NCBI GenBank assembly: GCA_002839205.1
Contig: PGXP01000022.1
Location: 1-11,571 of the forward strand
Origin: Spirochaetae bacterium HGW-Spirochaetae-9
GTDB taxonomy: Bacteria; Spirochaetota; Spirochaetia; Treponematales; Rectinemataceae
Direction of reading: 5' to 3'
DNA: 11,571 nucleotides
Every line of letters starts with the position of its first letter. Within the stretch, counting starts at the first letter, position 1. This document shows, piece after piece, positions 3,577 through 10,088 of the stretch. The notes under the pieces are model-generated. The model was given only the letters and a program-made list of their open reading frames with translations. It did not search any database and was not told the origin of the DNA. The translations under genes were made by a program, and so were the position numbers.

Positions 3577-6495
3577 TTGTTTTTAAAAAGCCTTGAGATT
3601 TTTGGTTTCAAATCTTTTGCGGATCGCACGAAGATAGAGTTCTCGAACGGCATCTCGGCTCTCCTCGGCCCCAACGGCTGCGGGAAGTCCAATGTCGTCG
3701 ACGCCATCAAATGGGTTGTAGGCGAGCAGTCGGCGCGGAGCCTCCGCGCCGACTCCATGGAAGATATAATCTTCAACGGAACCGAGAGCCGAAAACCTCT
3801 CTCCGTGGCGGAAGTGACGATAACCATCTCCAACGAAACGGGAACCCTCCCACTCGATGTGCCCGAGGTGGCGATAAAGCGCCGACTCTACCGCTCGGGC
3901 GAAAGCGAATACTACATAAACGGAAAACTCGCCAAGCTCAAGGAAGTGCGTGAGCTTTTCTGGGACACAGGCATCGGCAAATCGGCCTACTCGGTGATGG
4001 AGCAGGGCAAGATAGACCAGATCCTCTCTTCCAAGCCCGAGGACAGGCGCTATCTCTTCGAGGAAGCGGCCGGCATCACCAAGCACAAGGTGAGGGTGAG
4101 GGAAGCCGAGAACAAGCTCGAGCGCACCGAAGAGAACATGAAGCAGATCGAGGCTGTGCTCGCCGAGGTGAAGCGTTCGCACGACAGCCTCAAGCACCAG
4201 GCTGAGAAAACGGTAACTTTCAGAGCCCTCAAGGATAAAATATTCGATGTCGAGCGCGATGTCTTTCTGCTCAGGCTACGACAGTTCCTGCGTGAAAAGG
4301 ACAGGCGCGACGCCGAATTCGCGCTGAAAAAGCAGGAGAGGGACAAAATAAGGGCTGAATCCGAAGCCCTCAGTGCCTCGATGTCCGAAAGCCTCGACCT
4401 CGTCAACGAGATGGAAACCCAACTCGTCGAGATGCAGAAAAATCTCTATGGCCTCGCCGTGGAAAAGAACGGTGCCGAAAAACACAGAACCCTCGTCGCC
4501 GACAGGGTACGCGAGATCCACTCCAAGATCGACCAGCTGGAGCTGCGGTCGAAGAGCATACAGGACAAGATCGCGGCCTTGCGCGAGGAGGAATCCGACA
4601 AGGAAGGCGAGCTCGCCGACTACAAGGCTCGACTGAAAGATACAGAGCGGCACATCGAGGAATTCGAGTCGAACATCAAGGTGGCTAGCCTCGCCCTGCG
4701 TAGCAACGACGAGGAAGCAGCCAGGCGTGGCCTTTCGATCCAGCAGATCGAGGAAGAAGTGGCCGCAGCCCGCCTCGCCCTTGATGACATAACCGAAACG
4801 ATCGTTCAGCAACTGGACGCCCGCCTCAAGGAGTCAGGCTATTCTTCCACCGAGCGGATGGCGCTCGAAGTCGAGATACAGTCCCTTATCGACAGAATTA
4901 GGGCCAGCTTCGAGGGCAAGACAGCCCTCCTCGCCGACGTCAGGCGTTCGCTGGCCTATGAGGGCAAGGGAGCAGCCGACTTTGTGGCCACCGTCCTCAA
5001 GATAGCCGAAGACCTGGGCGGCAGCGCTCAGATCCTCGCCGAACTCTCCGAAAAATTCTCCTTCTACAAGAAGACAACCCCTTCCTTCCTCGACGAGTTC
5101 CTCTCCCCCGAGGGAATCATGACGAGGAAGCGGTCGATAGATTCGTCCATCGCCGCGAGCATCGAGCGCATCGGGGCCCACAAGTCTACTATCGATACTC
5201 TCGGGGCGGAGAACAGGGAGCTGGCCGCGCGGATCGACGCCTACAGGCGCACCCTCGAGGAATCCCGGCTCGGTCGAACAATGCTCCAGACCCAGATGTC
5301 AGGCGCTCAGGATGCCCTTGCCGTATTCCGTAGGGAAATTTCCGGCCAGGAAGGTTCCTTGCGCGAGCAGGAGACCGAGATCTACGCCGAGACGCGCCGC
5401 GCCAATGAACTCGGCGAGGAACTCGACGAGATAGATTCCGAGCTGGCCGAAATCGAGGCAAAAGGGCGGAAGCTTTCCGCTTCCATGGAACTGCTCGAAA
5501 AGGGTATCGCCGCCAAAAACTCCGATCTCGTCCAGAGAAAGAAGGATTCAACCAGCCTCGCCGACAGGATGCAGGCTGTGCAGGCTGAGCTGGAGACGAT
5601 CCACCTATCCATCGCTCAGAGCGAGACGGAGATCAAGAATATCCGCGAAAACTTCCTCGAGCAGTATTCTCGTGATCTTGCCGAGTTCGAGGAGAGGATG
5701 CTTGAACTCACGCTTCCGGTCTCCGAGTTGCGGGAAACGCTCTCGACACTGCGCGGCAAGCTCAAGGATCTGGGTTCGGTCAACCTCATGGCACCTGAGG
5801 AATATAAGGAAGTCAAGGAACGCTACGATTTCCTCTCGGACCAGATGGCCGACCTGCAGAAGGCGCGTGACGACCTCAGGCAGATAACCGACGAGATTCG
5901 CAACGAAAGCGCCGAACTTTTCCTCGAGACCTACAACAAGATCAAGAAAAATTTCCACAATATGTTCAGGCGGCTTTTCGGCGGGGGCAGGGCAGAGCTC
6001 AGGCTCTCCGATCCCGACCATATTCTCGAATCGGGCATTGAAATTCTCGCTCAGCCGCCCGGCAAGAAGCTTGAGGCTATCTCACTCCTGTCGGGAGGCG
6101 AAAAGACTCTCACTGCCATCGCCTTGCTTTTCGCCACGTACATGGTCAAGCCTTCGCCTTTCTGCTTCCTGGACGAAATAGACGCCGCGCTCGATGAAGC
6201 CAATGTCATCCGCTTTATCAACCTCCTGCGCGAGTTCTCGCGCACCAGCCAGTTCATCGTGATTTCGCACAACAAGAAGACGGTGAGCGGTGCCGACACT
6301 CTCCTGGGCGTCACGATGGAAGAATCGGGCGTAACCAAGGCTATAGCGGTGAGGCTTGAGCGCCATCAAGCCGGTGAGGCATCCCTTATCGTGATGCCCG
6401 CGGGCGAGGGACTGGACGATGAGGATGTGGAATTCGAGCAGGGCAGGGAGCTCCCGCCCCTTCCGGGCGCCAAAGAGGATTCTACTGGTGCATGA
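3577..6495 (+). CDS. smc: Chromosome segregation/condensation ATPase SMC, short form
   Basis: SMC homodimers with ScpA/ScpB organise and separate the chromosome by ATP-driven loop extrusion. The frame is intact from TTG 3577 and gives 972 residues, about 200 fewer than the usual 1150-1200. Visible parts are: the N-terminal ATPase head with FGFKSF (9-14), Walker A GPNGCGKS (31-38), SARSLRADSMEDIIF (52-66) and Q143; a first coiled coil (about 170-420); a middle region (about 420-545); a second coiled coil (about 545-790); and the C-terminal head with VNLMAPEEY (735-743), the signature LLSGGEKTL (837-845), Walker B FCFLDEIDAALDE (862-874) with catalytic E867, and the switch histidine H898. The middle region does not show the glycine-rich hinge motifs of canonical SMC. 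An acidic, proline-containing tail (about 943-972) follows the head. The gene overlaps alaX by 8 bp. RecN and SbcC are less likely because of the SMC-specific head motifs. Confidence 0.94.
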   Translation: MFLKSLEIFGFKSFADRTKIEFSNGISALLGPNGCGKSNVVDAIKWVVGEQSARSLRADSMEDIIFNGTESRKPLSVAEVTITISNETGTLPLDVPEVAIKRRLYRSGESEYYINGKLAKLKEVRELFWDTGIGKSAYSVMEQGKIDQILSSKPEDRRYLFEEAAGITKHKVRVREAENKLERTEENMKQIEAVLAEVKRSHDSLKHQAEKTVTFRALKDKIFDVERDVFLLRLRQFLREKDRRDAEFALKKQERDKIRAESEALSASMSESLDLVNEMETQLVEMQKNLYGLAVEKNGAEKHRTLVADRVREIHSKIDQLELRSKSIQDKIAALREEESDKEGELADYKARLKDTERHIEEFESNIKVASLALRSNDEEAARRGLSIQQIEEEVAAARLALDDITETIVQQLDARLKESGYSSTERMALEVEIQSLIDRIRASFEGKTALLADVRRSLAYEGKGAADFVATVLKIAEDLGGSAQILAELSEKFSFYKKTTPSFLDEFLSPEGIMTRKRSIDSSIAASIERIGAHKSTIDTLGAENRELAARIDAYRRTLEESRLGRTMLQTQMSGAQDALAVFRREISGQEGSLREQETEIYAETRRANELGEELDEIDSELAEIEAKGRKLSASMELLEKGIAAKNSDLVQRKKDSTSLADRMQAVQAELETIHLSIAQSETEIKNIRENFLEQYSRDLAEFEERMLELTLPVSELRETLSTLRGKLKDLGSVNLMAPEEYKEVKERYDFLSDQMADLQKARDDLRQITDEIRNESAELFLETYNKIKKNFHNMFRRLFGGGRAELRLSDPDHILESGIEILAQPPGKKLEAISLLSGGEKTLTAIALLFATYMVKPSPFCFLDEIDAALDEANVIRFINLLREFSRTSQFIVISHNKKTVSGADTLLGVTMEESGVTKAIAVRLERHQAGEASLIVMPAGEGLDDEDVEFEQGRELPPLPGAKEDSTGA
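3728..3754. repeat. Perfect GC-rich inverted repeat inside smc
   Basis: Arms AGTCGGCGCGGA (3728-3739) and its exact reverse complement (3743-3754) enclose the 3-base loop GCC. They cover the codons for residues 51-60 (QSARSLRADS), a conserved head segment, so the protein is not disturbed. No T-run follows. It resembles the recX palindrome in size and loop length but not in sequence. Confidence 0.9.
6474..6479 (+). promoter_or_regulatory. alaX: Ribosome binding site fixing the GTG start of alaX
   Basis: AGAGGA (6474-6479), within the end of smc, lies 8 nt before GTG 6488. This favours GTG 6488 over the ATG at 6419, which would add 23 residues that do not resemble the family. Confidence 0.7.
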
Positions 6496-7708
6496 AGTTG
6501 TCAAGCTCTTCTATGATGATCCCACTGCCTCCTCCGGCGAAGCCCTTGTCCTCGAAATCAGGGAATCAGGCTCGTTTTGCGATGTCGTTCTCGACTGCAC
6601 GCTGTTCTACCCCGAGGGGGGCGGCCAGCCTTGCGATCTGGGCAGCCTGGGAGGCATGACTCTCATCCAGGTGATCGAGGAGGGGCCCGTCATCCTGCAC
6701 AGGATAGAAGCCAATCCCTCCTTCAAGGCCGGTGACAGGGTTGCGATGGTCCTCGACGCGGCGCGGAGGCGCGATCACAGCCAGCAGCATTCGGGGCAGC
6801 ACCTTCTCTCCGCTGTGCTCGAGCGGGAATTCGGGATACATACCCTGGGTTTCCATCTCGGCCAGGTCTACTCGACGATCGATATTTCCTGCCCTTCCAT
6901 GGATGCCGACATAGCCGCCCGCGTCGAAAAGATAGCCGATGGGTTCATAGCCCAGGATCATGGCTACAAGGTTCATGCCTGCCCGCCCGAGGATGCTTCT
7001 TTATTTCCGATTCGAAAGGGTTTGCCTGAGGGCGAATCCGTGGTGCGCATCGTCGAAATCGACGGTTACGACTGGGTGGCCTGTTGCGGAACCCATGTGG
7101 CTTCAGCCGCTGCCCTTCGTCTCTTGTCAATACTGTCTACAGAAAAATACAAGGGTAACACGCGCGTCTACTTTGTGGCCGGCGACAGGGCAGTCGCGGC
7201 GATGGCCAGGTCTTTTGGCCAGCTCAAGGCTGTAGCAGGGCATCTCGGCAGCTCAACCGAGGAATCGGTAGCCCGCGTCACCACCCTTCTCGAAAAGGTA
7301 ACCAGGCTCGAAGCAGAGCGCGGCGCCTTGCTGAAAGACAGGGCAATGCTGGAGATCGACATCGCGGCGAGTCAGAATGCCCAGCCAATCCAGGCCAACG
7401 GCATCAAAATTCTCAGATTCTCTTTTGCCGACAGGTCGGCCGACGAAGCCTTCGAGACGGTAAAAGCAGGAGCCGCCCGCGGCTTTTGCGTGATAGCTCT
7501 CAGCAGTCCTGACCGCTGTGTCCAGATCATGAAGGCTCAGGCTTCCATCAATGAGGTCAACCGGCAAGCTCTGGGGCAGCTGCTTAAGCCTCTCCTTCAG
7601 GAATCAGGCGGGAAGGGCGGTGGCGGACCCAATAATTTCAGGGCTGTCTTCGATACTGCCGAGCATGCGGAGCTTTTCGCCTCAAGGGTTGCTTCCCTCC
7701 TGAGCTGA
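6488..7708 (+). CDS. alaX: Alanyl-tRNA editing protein, AlaX-L type with DHHA1 domain
   Basis: This gene encodes 406 residues from GTG 6488 and starts inside the last 8 bp of smc, so translation is probably coupled. AlaX proteins hydrolyse mischarged Ser- or Gly-tRNA(Ala) in trans in the cytoplasm and are related to the editing half of alanyl-tRNA synthetase. The sequence shows an N-terminal beta-barrel segment with FYPEGGGQPCD (40-50), the zinc-binding HxxxH motif (H97, H101; HSGQH continues to H105), and the second metal motif C199 with H203 (CCGTH). A helical linker (about 255-295) follows, and then a C-terminal DHHA1 domain ending in GGKGGGGPNNFRAVF (374-388). Length and domain order match the long AlaX forms. 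All editing residues named are present, so the enzyme should be active. Partial AlaRS is excluded because no class II aminoacylation domain precedes it. Confidence 0.92.
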   Translation: MHEVVKLFYDDPTASSGEALVLEIRESGSFCDVVLDCTLFYPEGGGQPCDLGSLGGMTLIQVIEEGPVILHRIEANPSFKAGDRVAMVLDAARRRDHSQQHSGQHLLSAVLEREFGIHTLGFHLGQVYSTIDISCPSMDADIAARVEKIADGFIAQDHGYKVHACPPEDASLFPIRKGLPEGESVVRIVEIDGYDWVACCGTHVASAAALRLLSILSTEKYKGNTRVYFVAGDRAVAAMARSFGQLKAVAGHLGSSTEESVARVTTLLEKVTRLEAERGALLKDRAMLEIDIAASQNAQPIQANGIKILRFSFADRSADEAFETVKAGAARGFCVIALSSPDRCVQIMKAQASINEVNRQALGQLLKPLLQESGGKGGGGPNNFRAVFDTAEHAELFASRVASLLS

Positions 7709-7715
7709 ACTCGAC

Positions 7716-8927
7716 CTACCTTCCGTGCGCTCTTTCCCAGGCGCCTAATCCCAGCATCAGAACCCCTGCCGCAAGCGCCACGAAAAAGACGACAGGCCAG
7801 ACTGCGCCTGAACCGCTCGCATTTATTATGGCGCCAGCTAAGACTGGCGCCGACAGAGAACCTGTGTTCGTGATAATGGAAACGAAGGACTGCATCCTTC
7901 CCCTGTGGCTTGCCGGTGTCTTGGAGGCGATAAAGACATTGATGTTCGTCGCCGAGAGGATTTCGCCCCAGGTCCAGATAACCGTGGAAACCATCACCAT
8001 TAAAAAACTCGGCGGAAGGGCTAAGAGTCCAAAGCCCAGGGCATAGAGAATGCCGGCTATGGCCATGAGGGGGAGGACAGCCGTTTTCGCGCTGATGCGG
8101 GAAATGAGAAGGGTACAGAACACGACGGTGAGGCCGTTCACCGTCATCGCCGTGCCGAAGATTTCTGCTCCCCGCTCGCCCAGCCTTTCGTTGAGATAGA
8201 GAGGCAGGCTGAAGCCGCTCTGGCTGTAGACGAAGTTCATCATCGCCACAAGAAGAGCGAACACTATGATCGTCGGCCTCTCCGTGATCACCGTCCAGAG
8301 ACTGCCTGAGTGGGCGGCTTCCTGGTCCGAGGCTGGTTTCTCTTCCCGGGCGTGTTTCTGCTCGGGAACGAATCGGAGCAGGATAAATATGGATACCATG
8401 AGCGCACAGGCATTGCCAAGAAACATCAGGCCGGGAGCCCGATGGAAAAGAAAGCCCGCCGCAATTGGACCAATGGAGAATCCAAGGTTGTTGCCCCAGT
8501 AGAGGAGGGCGTAGGCTGATTTCCTTTCCTCGGGCGAGGCTATGTCGGCGACAAGGGCTCCCGAAACGGGCCAGGCCATCGAGAGAGCGACGGAAGCGGC
8601 TGCGACAAGGAAAGGCAGGATGGGTTTGTAGCCGATGAAAAGGCTTACGATAAAGAGGATAGCCGCTGCCCCCTGACATCCGATGATTATGTGCTTTCTT
8701 CCGATGCGGTCGCTCAACTTTCCGCCGAAAAATACGCCAGGGAGGGCTGATGCCTGTGTCATTGTGAGGAAGAGGCCAATTCTGTCGGCAGGCCAGCCCA
8801 GTTTGGTGCTGAGGATGAGCGTGAGGAAGGGGAAGACGAAATTGCCTGCCGAAATCACGAGCCGAACCGCGAAAAGGGCCCAGATCGATCGGGGCAGGTT
8901 CCTGAAAGTCCCGAAGGGGCTGCGCAT
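7716..8927 (-). CDS. Major facilitator superfamily transporter, 12 helices
   Basis: This gene encodes 403 residues from ATG 8927, with AAAGGAT (8942-8936 on the minus strand) 8 nt upstream. About 12 hydrophobic helices in two halves are split by a charged central loop (about residues 193-213, EQKHAREEKPASDQEAAHS). The MFS motif A, GGKLSDRIGRK (68-78), follows helix 2, and ISRISAKTA in the second half is its degenerate repeat. Such proteins move small solutes or drugs across the inner membrane with a proton or other ion. The overall look is closest to the drug:proton antiporter type, but the substrate cannot be read from the sequence. It follows the TK-like gene by 33 bp in the same operon. 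Its stop is 7 bp from the convergent alaX stop. Confidence 0.9.
   Translation of the reverse strand: MRSPFGTFRNLPRSIWALFAVRLVISAGNFVFPFLTLILSTKLGWPADRIGLFLTMTQASALPGVFFGGKLSDRIGRKHIIIGCQGAAAILFIVSLFIGYKPILPFLVAAASVALSMAWPVSGALVADIASPEERKSAYALLYWGNNLGFSIGPIAAGFLFHRAPGLMFLGNACALMVSIFILLRFVPEQKHAREEKPASDQEAAHSGSLWTVITERPTIIVFALLVAMMNFVYSQSGFSLPLYLNERLGERGAEIFGTAMTVNGLTVVFCTLLISRISAKTAVLPLMAIAGILYALGFGLLALPPSFLMVMVSTVIWTWGEILSATNINVFIASKTPASHRGRMQSFVSIITNTGSLSAPVLAGAIINASGSGAVWPVVFFVALAAGVLMLGLGAWERAHGR
7830..7851. repeat. Inverted repeat near the 3' end of the MFS gene
   Basis: Perfect 8-bp arms GGCGCCAG (7830-7837) and CTGGCGCC (7844-7851) enclose a 6-base loop. On the minus strand the hairpin is followed by ATAATAAATG, not a T-run, so it is not a convincing terminator in either direction. 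It lies about 120 bp beyond the alaX stop. Confidence 0.6.
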
Positions 8928-8960
8928 TACCGATGATCCTTTGAGGCCGATGCTTCAAAT

Positions 8961-10085
8961 CTATAGTTCCAGGGGCCTTCTGTTGTCCGAGAGTCGCAGG
9001 GCCAGATATTCCTTGTCCAGACCGAGCTCCCCGACAAGGTAACGGAGCTGGTCGGCGGACAGAAGGTTCTGTTCGGCGTAGAGGTAGACTATGGCCCGTT
9101 CGGCGATGCAGGGCACATCGAGGGCGTTCATCTGTACGGAGCAGGGCGATTCGCAGTCCACATAGCGGCTGCTGAGCGAAGCGTAAAGCCGCGATGCCCC
9201 GATATTGCCCGCCAGGGCGTTGAGTTCGGCGAGCAGGGGGGCGACATTGCCTCGCGCAGCCTGTTCACCGAGAGGTTTGAGCGTGAAAAAGGTGTATTCC
9301 TTGCCGGGCAGGTAGTGATGCTCATCACAGCGGGTGCAGTAATTAGGCTCCCTGCCGTCCGACTTCGTCCTGTCGCCCCCGATGATGATGAGGGGATCGA
9401 AATAGAGGGCCGGGCATTCCTGACCGTCGACGAGGTAATAGCGATAGGTATAGAGGGAATCCATGAGGCAATCTTCGTGCTCGCAGTAGGCCGTAAGGGG
9501 GAAGACATCCGTCGCGTTCTCGAGCAGGAGGCGGGCTGTCTGGTTGAAGATTTCCCGCCTGAAGTTGAGCACGAGGGTGGGGCAGATAAAGCAGAGACCA
9601 TTGCGTCGCGATTCATCGGCCATGAGGTAGGCGATGCGCTCATCGAAAAAAGCCGCTTCGTCGACGATCCATGTGCCGATATCGGGATTGTCGGCGAGGA
9701 GGGTTTCGAGCTGGAAGGAATCGCGGGCCGCTCCGATATGCTGGCCGCAGCGCTCGAAGCCGCCGCGGAAGGCGAGGGCGTCGTCAGGGTAGTCGGGAAA
9801 GCGCGTCTTGTCGAGGCTGGATCGCACGACGAAGACCTCACGCCTGTCCACCGATCCCCTCGTCGTCAGCGAGACAGCCTGCCCTTTCTTCTTGAGCGCG
9901 ACCTTGCTGTCTCTCCATACGCGCGCCGTGAACTCCGTTTTGCCCGAACCCATGGGGCCGATGACGAGGATGCGCCGCCCGGGGGTTATGAAGTCGTGGT
10001 GCGAGTATGAGGTATGCACCTTGAGGAGGGGAAATCCGAGGTTTCTCAGCAGCTGTCCGGTTTCGCTTGTATCGATCGAAGCCAT
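8961..10085 (-). CDS. Divergent thymidine-kinase-like (type II TK fold) P-loop protein with C-terminal extension
   Basis: This gene encodes 374 residues from ATG 10085. Features in type II thymidine kinase order are: Walker A GPMGSGKT (43-50); a DE motif, VDEAAFF (141-147); a downstream CPTLVLNFRREIF segment (168-180) where TKs have GL-D-F...F; and a zinc-binding region with AYC (C201) and C206, IGG (235-237), then C250 and C253. Known TKs transfer phosphate from ATP to thymidine in salvage. Here the Gln usually found in DE-x-Q-F is Ala145, the GL/DF positions are changed, and about 110 residues (261-374) with extra cysteines (C311, C315, C326) extend beyond the usual end (about 190-230 residues). 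About 35 residues also precede the P-loop. It may be an altered-specificity kinase or a repurposed ATPase. It starts 3 bp after the binding-protein gene and is followed by the MFS gene. Confidence 0.78.
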   Translation of the reverse strand: MASIDTSETGQLLRNLGFPLLKVHTSYSHHDFITPGRRILVIGPMGSGKTEFTARVWRDSKVALKKKGQAVSLTTRGSVDRREVFVVRSSLDKTRFPDYPDDALAFRGGFERCGQHIGAARDSFQLETLLADNPDIGTWIVDEAAFFDERIAYLMADESRRNGLCFICPTLVLNFRREIFNQTARLLLENATDVFPLTAYCEHEDCLMDSLYTYRYYLVDGQECPALYFDPLIIIGGDRTKSDGREPNYCTRCDEHHYLPGKEYTFFTLKPLGEQAARGNVAPLLAELNALAGNIGASRLYASLSSRYVDCESPCSVQMNALDVPCIAERAIVYLYAEQNLLSADQLRYLVGELGLDKEYLALRLSDNRRPLEL

Positions 10086-10088
10086 TTT

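Noticed and set aside
3561..3596. An 11-codon ATG reading frame overlapping the smc start
   Set aside because: Its ATG has no ribosome site of its own. The GAGGGGA that follows serves the smc TTG start.
6419..6487. Upstream ATG as the start of AlaX
   Set aside because: The extra 23 residues overlap smc and are not family-like. GTG 6488 has AGAGGA at proper distance and gives the usual AlaX N-terminus.
7830..7851. Inverted repeat as intrinsic terminator of the alaX or MFS message
   Set aside because: There is no run of T after the stem on either strand, and it lies inside coding sequence.
7597..8958. A 453-residue leftward frame overlapping the MFS gene and the end of alaX
   Set aside because: It is rich in Arg, Pro, His and Ser without any family motif and lacks membrane helices, while the other minus-strand frame is a textbook MFS protein with a good ribosome site.
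9315..10010. A 231-residue rightward frame opposite the TK-like gene
   Set aside because: It is a mirror of the C/G-rich third codon positions of the TK-like gene. No motif or promoter supports it.
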